Shown here in pieces: positions 7,935 through 16,350 of a stretch of DNA of 33,012 nt. The stretch is from Syntrophus sp. PtaU1.Bin005 (lineage in GTDB: Bacteria; Desulfobacterota; Syntrophia; Syntrophales; Syntrophaceae), in contig MVRU01000026.1 in assembly GCA_002067745.1 (NCBI GenBank), positions 1 through 33,012 on the forward strand, given 5' to 3'. Both the position numbers and the translations under genes were made by a program. Every line of letters starts with the position of its first letter. Positions within the stretch are counted from its first letter, which is position 1. Below the pieces are notes generated by a model, which made no database searches, was not told where the DNA came from, and worked only from the letters and a program-made list of their open reading frames with translations.

Positions 7935-9707
7935 TCAAGTCATTTGCCCATCTGCCGAAAAGACCTCGACGACATTACCATCCGGATCAAGGCTTCTGAA
8001 AAAAAGCATCCCGGATTTCCCCCACGGAGCCAACGCTGTGACTATCTGTAAATTACTCCCTTTGACCCACTTGAAACGCTCAGCAATTTTCGTTGCCTGA
8101 ATGTAGAGCATCGCTCGAAGTTGAATCCCTTGAGGAACATTGTTTGTGTAGCTCAAAGGAACCAAAACAAGTCCTTGGTCGAAAACAACCACATCCGAGC
8201 TCTGCTTCTTCACAGTTAAGCCAAGGCAGTCACGATAGAACCAAATAGCTCTTTCGAATGAGGCAACAGGAATCTTTGAGCCACATCCCCGACTTTTTGA
8301 AAGGGGCTGTTGGTGGGACATACTATTTTGTTTCGGGCTATTGGCCATTTGCCCAAAACCGCCCTTTGAAATCTTGTTCAAGTATATGATTTGGCCGTCC
8401 TCAGTGGTCAAACGTCGGAATTCGACTTTGAACTTCCCGCTGCGTCCGAAGTAGTCAGTGCCGCGACTAACTCTGGCCTTTCTGCGATCAGGGAGGCTGA
8501 CCTCGCTCGAATCAGGAGCAATTACAACATTATCAATCCAATTCTTGAGCAATGATCTTTTAACAACCTCATGAGTAGGCTTGTCATCAATATGTCCGTT
8601 TACTAGTCGAAATGCATTCTTCTCGATGTAGGCGGCATCTTGAATGCCTTGCTTCACAGATGATAGCCAGTCGGAGCCATTAATGCAGCCGAGCAGACCA
8701 CCCGTCATGGAAGCGATTGTATCAGTGTCCGAACCAATGGCGAAGGCTGCATTTACCACGCCATTAATTGGATCAGCAGCGTGGCGGGACGCCAGATACA
8801 CGGACGCTATCGCGGCCACGGTTCCGGCTCCGCTTATCGTACGGTTGAAGCATTGGAGTTTTTTCAGTACATCGTCATCGAGACTCAAAGCCCCTTTCGA
8901 GAGTTCAGCTCGGCAGACTTCAAGATACTCCATGACCTCAGCTTTGGCCGATTCCCAAAGTTTCATGTAACCCTGAAGGCTTTTTTCCGCTTGGCTCCTC
9001 CATTCTGGCGGGATGCCCGGTGCGGCCGGAAGAGCAGACCAGAGATCCACGTTCTTGATCAATTCTTCCACCAATTCGCCATATGCCAGTTTCGAATCTT
9101 TGCGAAAAGCCCCCCAAAGCGCGAAACTATAAGCCAAAGCGCCTAACAGCGCCCGGGGGTGTCCATGGGTGGCTATACCATCAAGGAAAATGTTAGTGGC
9201 TATTTTGGGGAACTCCTTTTCGCCCAAACGCAATACGTGAGGAAGAACGCGCATCGCGACACCGTTGCCGCCCGCGTCGTAATATCGCTTCACGTCCTGG
9301 GGCTCCCGGTTAGGACTCCATGGCGCGACACCATCCAGCCATGACTCCACGGCTCTTTTGGTTGCACCACCGCCACCACGTTCATAAACGGACCAAAAGG
9401 GTAACTCCACCTGTGTAAAATGATCCCACCACGCTTCACCTTTCTGCAAAGACCTACTGAGACAGAGAATGAGTTGAGTGTCATCGCTGTACTCGCCTTC
9501 CTCAATGATCTCTTCATGAGGGAAAAAGCGACCGCCGGAGCGGCGGGGCCATCTCTTAAAATCATGAAGTCTGCCGTGGGTTTGTTTTGAGGCGTTTGAC
9601 TTGGCAACTCGCTCATTAGGCCAACCTAGTGCATCACCAAAAGCGGCCCCAAGCATGGCTCCGACGCCTTTGCTTATTTTTAGCCTTATTGTGTTGTTAT
9701 CGGCCAT
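7935..9707 (-). CDS. ADP-ribosylglycohydrolase fused to a C-terminal VOC (glyoxalase-fold) domain
   Basis: Residues ~15-350 form a DraG/ARH-type hydrolase that would remove ADP-ribose from modified targets. The metal-binding signatures are complete: GAMLGAAFGDALG (16-28), SDDT (74-77), THGHPRA (180-186) and GSDTDTIASMTGG (325-337). About 350-460 is a linker region with basic stretches. Residues ~470-590 resemble a VOC domain: PVASFERAIWFYRDCLGLTV, then DPDGNVVEVFS at the end. The start overlaps the end of the DarT gene by 11 bp, indicating translational coupling. By analogy with DarTG it could reverse the toxin's modification and so act as antitoxin, but the fold differs from the macrodomain of DarG. 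The role of the VOC domain is unknown; immunity through ligand binding is one idea. Confidence 0.85.
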   Translation of the reverse strand: MADNNTIRLKISKGVGAMLGAAFGDALGWPNERVAKSNASKQTHGRLHDFKRWPRRSGGRFFPHEEIIEEGEYSDDTQLILCLSRSLQKGEAWWDHFTQVELPFWSVYERGGGGATKRAVESWLDGVAPWSPNREPQDVKRYYDAGGNGVAMRVLPHVLRLGEKEFPKIATNIFLDGIATHGHPRALLGALAYSFALWGAFRKDSKLAYGELVEELIKNVDLWSALPAAPGIPPEWRSQAEKSLQGYMKLWESAKAEVMEYLEVCRAELSKGALSLDDDVLKKLQCFNRTISGAGTVAAIASVYLASRHAADPINGVVNAAFAIGSDTDTIASMTGGLLGCINGSDWLSSVKQGIQDAAYIEKNAFRLVNGHIDDKPTHEVVKRSLLKNWIDNVVIAPDSSEVSLPDRRKARVSRGTDYFGRSGKFKVEFRRLTTEDGQIIYLNKISKGGFGQMANSPKQNSMSHQQPLSKSRGCGSKIPVASFERAIWFYRDCLGLTVKKQSSDVVVFDQGLVLVPLSYTNNVPQGIQLRAMLYIQATKIAERFKWVKGSNLQIVTALAPWGKSGMLFFRSLDPDGNVVEVFSADGQMT

Positions 9708-10395
9708 GTAGACCTCCGTTTTCGTATAGCGTTTCCGTCACTCGGACTCCGCGTTGAATCAACCGCGCGAGCGATGTCTTATTGAAGAAGTCCGGAGCGA
9801 TGTAAATTGGTTTGTCGAGTGTGATTCCCTGAAGCTTCAATCTGCATATTTCCCGATGAGCCTGTTCTTCTGTATGAACTGCAATACCAATAATTGAATC
9901 AAGTGGAATCGGGTCTTTAAGAAGAACTTCCGCCTGAATATCGGTCGGCGCTGAGGGGAGATGTCTCGCGGATCGCGTATATACAGGGAACCCCGGAGAT
10001 GTTGAAGCGTAAAGTGAGTTAAACCCATCTATCCCTGCCTGGATATAACGACCGCGTTCGCGGGCCGCATTGCAGGGGCAAAAGCAAGTCCCAGGATGCC
10101 ACAGGTAGTTGGGCTCAATCATCAACACTACCCAGTCCTTAAACAAACGATCTCGATCCCGGACCATAGCGAAGTAATAGGTATTCGGATAATCAATAGA
10201 GCAACAAATCAGATCATCCCTCTCATCATACCGACTTGGATCGGTCGGGTTGTGTGGCATATCGTGCTGCTGAAGCGTCCTTGTCGAACAAAGCCCGAGA
10301 GGATCATCAAAAATATGAGCGAGGTTTCTCGACTGCGTAAAATGACAAATCCGAGTGATTCCACGGTTGACGCACTCCTGTTGAATCAAGTTCAT
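9697..10395 (-). CDS. darT: DarT-like (DUF4433) ADP-ribosyltransferase toxin
   Basis: The 232-aa product fits the size and pattern of DarT enzymes, which attach ADP-ribose from NAD+ to bases in DNA and block replication. It begins ITRICHFTQSRNLAHIF, the family's N-terminal NAD-binding motif (His18). A catalytic-type glutamate (E156) lies in IQAEVLLKDPIPLDSIIGI. The middle shows DLICCSIDYPNTYYF and DWVVLMIEP, also as expected. The ATG overlaps the helicase stop by 4 bp and its end overlaps the hydrolase gene by 11 bp. The substrate (thymidine for DarT2, guanosine for DarT1) cannot be told from sequence alone. A free-standing toxin without a DarG macrodomain partner is unusual. Confidence 0.85.
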   Translation of the reverse strand: MNLIQQECVNRGITRICHFTQSRNLAHIFDDPLGLCSTRTLQQHDMPHNPTDPSRYDERDDLICCSIDYPNTYYFAMVRDRDRLFKDWVVLMIEPNYLWHPGTCFCPCNAARERGRYIQAGIDGFNSLYASTSPGFPVYTRSARHLPSAPTDIQAEVLLKDPIPLDSIIGIAVHTEEQAHREICRLKLQGITLDKPIYIAPDFFNKTSLARLIQRGVRVTETLYENGGLHGR

Positions 10396-11816
10396 GGCTT
10401 GACCCTTTGATAGAGTGATTCGTCAACGGGTAGCAGTGACGTGAGCTCCCCCGTATAGAGCAGGATCAAGCTCGTTTTTGCTCTTGTTACCGCCACATAA
10501 AGGAGTCTGCCATCACGCGTAAGACCATCCTCTTCCCCGTGAGAGGCTATGTAGTCTTGATCGGGTAGATTTTCCGCATCCAAGAAAGGAAGTATCACAA
10601 CATCAAATTCAAGTCCCTTAGCCGCATGATAGGTACCATGGTAAATTCCGGGGCCGTCATTCCAGACCTGAAGGTCGCGGTGCAATCGGGTAGCGTTTGC
10701 TCCCAGAGCGGAGCTAAAGATCTTTTCCTGGGCTCTACCTTTTACGAGGATGGCGACACTCTGAGTTTTCCCGGCACCTCTTGCTGCCCGAAGTGCGATT
10801 TCAACTTGCTGATTCTTGTCTGTACACTTGACTAAGGTAGGCAACGCACCGTCGGCCCTTGGTGATGTGGGTTCAACCAAATCAGGAATGTCCTGAAAAA
10901 ACGGCATTCTGGAAATGGCCAGCCCCAACTGGGCGATCTGTTTTGTATTTCGGTAGTTTTCTTTGAAGAACCACTGTTGAGGGATATTCAATCCTGCAGA
11001 GCGCCAGCTCATCCGCTGTCCATATATTTGCTGAGCAACATCCCCGAAAAATGAAAGTGAACCATCCTCGGGGATTGCTGCCGCTAGCGAGCGAATCATC
11101 TCTGGGGAGAAATCTTGCCCTTCATCAACAATTATGTGTTTATAAAATCTAGACGAAGAATCCTCCTCTAACTCTTTTCGTACAGACATCGCGATATCAT
11201 CCCAGTCATATAATTTTCCGCTGGCAGTTCGAATCTCGAGATACTGCTCGAGAATCTCGTACATAACTGGTCTAAGCTTGCGGGAGAGATTTGTGCCGAT
11301 ACGCCCAACGCGTTCCACTTCCACATATTCTTCCAGGGAAGTAATCCCATGGCTGAAAATCCACTGGATTTCGTCCGAGAAAAATTCGAGGGGTCTCTTA
11401 AAGAATTTTGACGGTTCGTCGCGAGATTCGACAGCTTTGACTGCTTGGGAAATGAAAGTGCTTCTGTAGTCAGGATCGCAAATGCAATTCCTTCTCATTT
11501 TGCCACGCTTGTTGAGATAGCCTCGGGCGAATGTGTGGTAGGTTTCAACCTGGACATTCATGGGTTTGAGATACCTAAGATAGGTGACAAGCGTTTTGTT
11601 AAATGTCAGGAGCAGCGTCCTGCCTGCGTGTGGCATCGATGGCTCGGACAGATAAGCAGCCCGATAGAGAGCGAGTGTCGTCTTACCACTTCCCGCAGTT
11701 CCGAGCACGGCAGTGTGCCCCGCTGAAGGCATGTACAACACCTCGCGCTGCTTCTTGATCGGCTTTGGCAGATTTCCCTTCATTACGTTCTCATCTTTGA
11801 TTTTTGTGCCTCGCAT
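10392..11816 (-). CDS. UvrD/Rep-like superfamily 1 DNA helicase
   Basis: The 474-aa protein has the SF1A helicase motifs in order: motif I GTAGSGKTT near residue 40, motif Ia LLLTFNKTL, motif II as IIVDEGQDFS, motif III FGDVAQQIYG, motif IV FKENYRNTKQI, motif V YHAAKGLEFDVVILP and motif VI LLYVAVTRAKTSLILL. It is shorter than UvrD or Rep (~670-720 aa) and lacks large 1B/2B insertions. An internal ATG at 11783 has a GAG 7 nt upstream and may be the true start. It lies ahead of DarT with a 4-bp overlap. SF1 helicases recur in defence modules; here it might handle DarT-damaged or phage DNA (inference). Confidence 0.85.
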   Translation of the reverse strand: MRGTKIKDENVMKGNLPKPIKKQREVLYMPSAGHTAVLGTAGSGKTTLALYRAAYLSEPSMPHAGRTLLLTFNKTLVTYLRYLKPMNVQVETYHTFARGYLNKRGKMRRNCICDPDYRSTFISQAVKAVESRDEPSKFFKRPLEFFSDEIQWIFSHGITSLEEYVEVERVGRIGTNLSRKLRPVMYEILEQYLEIRTASGKLYDWDDIAMSVRKELEEDSSSRFYKHIIVDEGQDFSPEMIRSLAAAIPEDGSLSFFGDVAQQIYGQRMSWRSAGLNIPQQWFFKENYRNTKQIAQLGLAISRMPFFQDIPDLVEPTSPRADGALPTLVKCTDKNQQVEIALRAARGAGKTQSVAILVKGRAQEKIFSSALGANATRLHRDLQVWNDGPGIYHGTYHAAKGLEFDVVILPFLDAENLPDQDYIASHGEEDGLTRDGRLLYVAVTRAKTSLILLYTGELTSLLPVDESLYQRVKP

Positions 11817-11856
11817 TTAGAGCTGTGATCGTATTTTTGAGAATCTTTCGCAGCTT

Positions 11857-11955
11857 TCATTTCACGCCACCAATGATCCGCTTGGCTATTTCATTGACAT
11901 GCAGCGGTTTGCCTGCCTGTTTCAGTAACTGGATAGTTGCACTCTGGACACTCAT
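11857..11955 (-). CDS. 32-aa HARE-HTH-like mini-protein or truncated remnant
   Basis: Five bases after the brxL stop, an ATG opens a 32-codon frame. The product matches the first helices of the HARE-HTH domain: TIQLLKQAGKPLHVNEIAKRII. This domain is normally about 70 residues, and here a TGA follows at once. The next frames do not clearly supply the missing half. Its start overlaps no gene, but the brxL tail supplies GGTGGAG as a ribosome site 10 nt upstream. It may be a relic of a longer DNA-binding protein or a real short peptide. The remaining gap to the helicase start (11817-11856) holds nothing else. Confidence 0.5.
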   Translation of the reverse strand: MSVQSATIQLLKQAGKPLHVNEIAKRIIGGVK

Positions 11956-11960
11956 TTATA

Positions 11961-14006
11961 TCACTCCACCATTGCTTTCAGCAGGGCATCCCTGGCATCG
12001 GAATAAAATTGAATGTCAATCTTGGTCGCCATGTCATCCGATAGATCAATAAGCTGCCGACGGCAGGCGACCGGCATCAAAAGCGCTGAGGCACCTTTCT
12101 CAACCGCAATCTCGGCAATTGTGACGGGGTTGTGAATAGGCTCGATGGAGCCACCAAGATTAATCTCTCCCACGATGATGAGGCCGCCGCGCACGCTTTT
12201 CTTCAATAGAGCAGTACAGAGCGCGATGAGTGATGCCATGCCGAGTTTCGCGCCGGATTTCGAAGCGTCGAAGGCTCTGAGTTGCGCAGTGAATTCATGG
12301 TGCCGAGGGTCTTTGTCGCCAACCAGTTGCATAGACCTGGCGTAAAGATTTTGCTCGGCGTATCCCATGCTTTCCTTGAATGCTGGCGGAACCGGTTTGT
12401 TGAGGATCTTGACGCCGGAACCAGGGCCTTCGTTTATCTCGATGCGATGGAGCCCGGGATGTTCATCTCCACCACCTGGCGATATGGTCCATACCTGACC
12501 TGGTTCAAGGGGGTCACCACCAATGCTGTTTTCGTTTTGCAGTTCCGGTGTAGAAACAAACTTCTCGACGCCATCAGCGCCCATCACATAGCTAAAATGG
12601 GTGTTGCGAAATTCCGCCGCGCCGATGCGTTTCTGTTGTTCTTTAACGCGACGTCTAGCCTCCAGTGCTATATGGACAGCCCACTCGATGTCCTCGTCGG
12701 TTACCTCACCCTCACCCGGATAGAGGAGCTTGAGCAGTCCACTCACGGTTTTATTGACCGCATTCGTATCGCGCCCGGAAAGGGCACCTCCGAAAAAAAC
12801 CCGGTTCTGAAGCAAACTGACCCGGCTTTGATTCCGGAGCTGGCTCCAACACTCGGACAAGAAATCGCTGACGAGACCGAAGTGATTGGTCAAAAGTTCC
12901 TTGCTGATTTTAGGCACATCCCATCCCGGCAAAAACGCATGGATGCGATCCATGAACGCGGTGTCGTCTTTCATTTCCGGAGGCATGGGGCCGAACAAGT
13001 GCCCGATGCGCTGCTGATGCTCGACATCCACTTCGAAATTGCCGACCAGAACGATGCTGCCATCGGCGCGGATGCTTTCCTTACCACGGCTGAATTCACC
13101 GGACTCCATATACCCCTTCATGATGTTCACGCCATCCTTCTGGTCGAAGGAGATGCCGGACACTTCATCGAAGCAAACCACATCGTATTGGCAGACCAAG
13201 CCGCGCTGGCCGGATGCGTTGTTGACGAACATTCTGGCAACCGTTGCTTTGCCTCCCGAGATCAAGTGCGCATACGGTGAAACCTGCTGGAAGAGATGGC
13301 TTTTCCCCGTTCCTCTGGGGCCAAGTTCTACAAGGTTATAGTTACGTTCAACAAAAGGAACTATCCGCAGCATCAAGGCATCACGTTGCCGCTGAGACAA
13401 TCCTTCCGGTTCAATGCCGATGGAGCGAAGGAGGAATTCCTTCCACTCGCCAGTGGTAAAGGCCTTGCGAGCCTCGGCTAAGATGTCGAGCACATCCCGT
13501 TTGGATAACTGAATTTCCCGCAGGGTCCCGACACCGAAAGGCCTTCCTTTACTCTCCTGAGCAATAGCGGCATCGTAGTTCAGGCTGATTTCGGCATAAA
13601 AGCCGCCTGTCAACATCCGCTCGTGCTCATTGACCAGCTCGGGGCTAATCCGGACATCGGTCAGTCGCAAACTCGGCAGTGTTGCGATATAGGAGTCGGT
13701 CTTGGCATCCAGGCGGGCAGTAATGAGATCAATGATTTTGACCTCGCCGTTTTCCCTGGCCCGAGCCTTAAAGAGCTCTTCTTCGCCGGCCTTGACAGTT
13801 CGTGACTTGAGCTGCCTCTGGACGATTTCGAGACCCTCGTCGATCTCATCCTGATCGGTGCTGGCGCAGTACCGGCCAAGTAAAAACTCGACGACATAGG
13901 TTGGTACCGGAAACTGGTGACTGAACGTCCGAACCAGATCCTTCCGGACCAGGTACCCCTCCAGCGAGGAGGCCGCCTTTTTGTCGATCTGGTCCATTTC
14001 AATCAT
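11961..14006 (-). CDS. brxL: BrxL, BREX AAA+ protein with Lon-like C-terminus
   Basis: The 681-aa protein has a Walker A GPRGTGKS (about 229-236) and Walker B VVCFDEV, followed by SIVLVGNFEVDV and DRIHAFLPGW as in MCM-like AAA+ ATPases. The last ~110 residues look like a Lon (S16) domain: GGLIIVGEINLGGSIEPI and GASALLMP. At the place of Lon's catalytic serine (GPSAG) it reads SGAKLGMA, so the dyad serine is missing; characterised BrxL acts as a DNA-binding AAA+ ring, not a protease. It is required for phage exclusion in several type 1 BREX systems. Its start overlaps the end of pglZ by 8 bp. An alternative start is Met4. Confidence 0.93.
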   Translation of the reverse strand: MIEMDQIDKKAASSLEGYLVRKDLVRTFSHQFPVPTYVVEFLLGRYCASTDQDEIDEGLEIVQRQLKSRTVKAGEEELFKARARENGEVKIIDLITARLDAKTDSYIATLPSLRLTDVRISPELVNEHERMLTGGFYAEISLNYDAAIAQESKGRPFGVGTLREIQLSKRDVLDILAEARKAFTTGEWKEFLLRSIGIEPEGLSQRQRDALMLRIVPFVERNYNLVELGPRGTGKSHLFQQVSPYAHLISGGKATVARMFVNNASGQRGLVCQYDVVCFDEVSGISFDQKDGVNIMKGYMESGEFSRGKESIRADGSIVLVGNFEVDVEHQQRIGHLFGPMPPEMKDDTAFMDRIHAFLPGWDVPKISKELLTNHFGLVSDFLSECWSQLRNQSRVSLLQNRVFFGGALSGRDTNAVNKTVSGLLKLLYPGEGEVTDEDIEWAVHIALEARRRVKEQQKRIGAAEFRNTHFSYVMGADGVEKFVSTPELQNENSIGGDPLEPGQVWTISPGGGDEHPGLHRIEINEGPGSGVKILNKPVPPAFKESMGYAEQNLYARSMQLVGDKDPRHHEFTAQLRAFDASKSGAKLGMASLIALCTALLKKSVRGGLIIVGEINLGGSIEPIHNPVTIAEIAVEKGASALLMPVACRRQLIDLSDDMATKIDIQFYSDARDALLKAMVE

Positions 14007-16350
14007 GGTTTACTCCACCTATTACTGTGGCGATTTGCGCGACCAGCGATCCATTGGCATCGATTAGGACCACCGTGGCTTCTCGCCCCTCCATGTCCTC
14101 GTCTTCGACAACCACGGAGGCCATTCCGTTGTCTTTAAGCGGCTTGACGCCGACGACCACGCTGGACGATGCATTGCCGGCCTGGCTGCGAACATCAAGT
14201 AACAAACCGGAGTAGTTGCCATCCACTGCAACAGTGCAGCGCATTCCTTTCCACACCACGTCGGTAAATTTAACCGATGCTGCCACCTGAGCAGATGTTC
14301 CAGGCGTTACCGTCAATTGGAGCGTCAGGCACTCTTGTAAGCTTAGTCCGCCATGGGTGTACTCTTCACCTTTTTTGAAGCAGCTTACCCCATCAGCGAG
14401 TGCAAAATACTGGATCGGGTTCCAGTACCAGGGATAAAGCCTTTCCTCCGTGGAAGCTCCTGGCTTCAAGGACGCGCAGCGGCCCCATTTATTTTCCGTC
14501 AGGGCGCTGGGAAGATCGATCTTCGGCAAACCACCAGGTAACAACAGCCAGCCATGATCCGTGACGACACAAACACGCTTCCATCCCGCTGCCAAGAGTT
14601 CCGTAATGCGGTCCCTGATCTCCAGAATAAGGGTATCGATATGCTTGGCGAGTTTCCATCCACGGTCGTGTCCTTCATGGTCGATGTCTCCAAACTCACA
14701 CCAGGCCATGCCGTGGCCATCGCCATCAGCAGATCGTTCAAGGATGGACCATCCTGCATCGGTCAGTAGCTTCTTCAGGTGATTACCACCTTTCAATGAC
14801 TGACCGGTATCCACTACAGAAGGCTCGAAATCAGGGCTGCCATCCTGGCCCCGAATCTTGTCTCTCACCGGGGTTACAGCCGCTTTTCCGGTCGCGGTTA
14901 CGCTGGGCAAAGAAGCCCATGCCAGCGCCTCGGTGATCTCAAATCCACCTGCTTCCAGGGATTCAACCAAACGCTTTCCCACATCATAACGAAGACCGTC
15001 GATAAACAGAACGCAGTCACCTGGGCCGAACTGTTTTGTTTTTACCGTCAGGTAAGTGCCTCCCGGGTAAGATGCGCCATCAACCAGCTTCTGGAGATAC
15101 CGTGCTGATTCTTCCACCCACGGCAGGTAAACGGATCGGATAGCGGTTGTAACCACTTCAAAGTCGGCAGAGCTATCTACCTGTGCCAAAGCCCTAAGGA
15201 CTCCATCATCGACGCACCAGCCGTAACTACGATAACCCGCCGCGAGGTCGTTCATGGCACCCGCTGCAAGCCCAGTTTTCGTGTTCTCGGCTATGATGGC
15301 CAGGTGTTCCAATGCGCAGGCCAAGGGCGCGTCACCCAATTCGGCCCAGACCAAAGAGCGCCTGCGGCAGTGCTGTTTTTCAAAATCCTTGATCTTCTCT
15401 CTAGCTTCGTGTGCGGGCGCTTTGGCAAGGCCCATGAGATCACGTTGAAGGTTTTTCTCTTGGTCGTCATTCCATTGCGGCCAGCCGCCAGCCACTTGTT
15501 CATCAGCGAATAAGTCGAATATCGGTGGCTGACACTTTCTGATTTGCGCTGGAATATTGGGATACCGACGAGGTGCCTCGCAGTAACGCTCCCAAACAGC
15601 ATGCCACGGACCTTGGTGGTTTGCGAGCTTGGCACACCCCGCCAAGACGCCTTCGTTCTGGGGATTGAAGGCCAGTTGAGATTTGCAGACCTCAACAAAT
15701 GCTTTCCATTCATTTTCGCCGCGATTTGCTTGAAATGCATCGCCTTGGTCAAGCCACTGAAGCAAGTCGCGAATTGGATCACCGCCTGTCAGTAAAGTAT
15801 TGAAATAGTCTTTGTCGAGGCGCTTGCCTTTCAGCAAAGAGACATCCTCGTCGAGAAGCCTGTACAACGCGAGTTGCATGGCGTTCTTAACGTCGTTGTC
15901 CTGTGCCACATCCAGCCCTAGTCCACCCTGATCTGACTTCAAGTAGGCCAGTATAGTCCAGTCTTTCGCATTGATTTGTGACCAGATCACGCCTCGATAT
16001 TGAAGTTCGGCAAGCGGTTTTAAGTGGTCTGGGCAACTTTCGATGGCACGCAGATCCTGTCGGCTGACGCTAGGCAGATAAAAAATCGGCGGGTGATCCT
16101 TGGGCAGCGAAACATCCTCAGCACGACCGGCGATCACGCAGCGTAGCCAGATGGCAGGCCCCGTGCGCTTATCAGGCGCATAGTCACCCAGGATCATGAG
16201 TTCCGGTAACTCGGCCTGAAGAACGGGAATAACAGCCTGCCACTGCCGATCACGATCCGGCCACAGAATACAGGCCGGAGCCACCTGGATTTCAGGATTG
16301 AAAATAGCGGTATCACGAACGGCTTTCAGGAGATGATCAAGCACCCTCAT
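13999..16350 (-). CDS. pglZ: PglZ (BrxZ), alkaline-phosphatase-superfamily BREX core protein
   Basis: The 783-aa protein shows the PglZ hallmark. In its second half are CVLFIDGLRYDVGKRL, a metal-binding Asp motif, then about 150 residues later VVTDHGWLLLPGGLPK with the Asp-His pair typical of the alkaline phosphatase fold. The N-terminal part has the PglZ-like ACILWPDRDRQWQAVIPVL. It is one of the two BREX signature proteins (with BrxC) and may regulate PglX modification; nuclease activity has been reported for some homologues. The start overlaps the DUF262 gene's stop by 4 bp and its end overlaps brxL by 8 bp. Length and motifs look complete. Confidence 0.95.
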   Translation of the reverse strand: MRVLDHLLKAVRDTAIFNPEIQVAPACILWPDRDRQWQAVIPVLQAELPELMILGDYAPDKRTGPAIWLRCVIAGRAEDVSLPKDHPPIFYLPSVSRQDLRAIESCPDHLKPLAELQYRGVIWSQINAKDWTILAYLKSDQGGLGLDVAQDNDVKNAMQLALYRLLDEDVSLLKGKRLDKDYFNTLLTGGDPIRDLLQWLDQGDAFQANRGENEWKAFVEVCKSQLAFNPQNEGVLAGCAKLANHQGPWHAVWERYCEAPRRYPNIPAQIRKCQPPIFDLFADEQVAGGWPQWNDDQEKNLQRDLMGLAKAPAHEAREKIKDFEKQHCRRRSLVWAELGDAPLACALEHLAIIAENTKTGLAAGAMNDLAAGYRSYGWCVDDGVLRALAQVDSSADFEVVTTAIRSVYLPWVEESARYLQKLVDGASYPGGTYLTVKTKQFGPGDCVLFIDGLRYDVGKRLVESLEAGGFEITEALAWASLPSVTATGKAAVTPVRDKIRGQDGSPDFEPSVVDTGQSLKGGNHLKKLLTDAGWSILERSADGDGHGMAWCEFGDIDHEGHDRGWKLAKHIDTLILEIRDRITELLAAGWKRVCVVTDHGWLLLPGGLPKIDLPSALTENKWGRCASLKPGASTEERLYPWYWNPIQYFALADGVSCFKKGEEYTHGGLSLQECLTLQLTVTPGTSAQVAASVKFTDVVWKGMRCTVAVDGNYSGLLLDVRSQAGNASSSVVVGVKPLKDNGMASVVVEDEDMEGREATVVLIDANGSLVAQIATVIGGVNHD

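Noticed and set aside
12282-13280. A 332-codon plus-strand frame antisense to brxL
   Set aside because: It mirrors the BrxL AAA+ region, shows no domain of its own and has no ribosome site.
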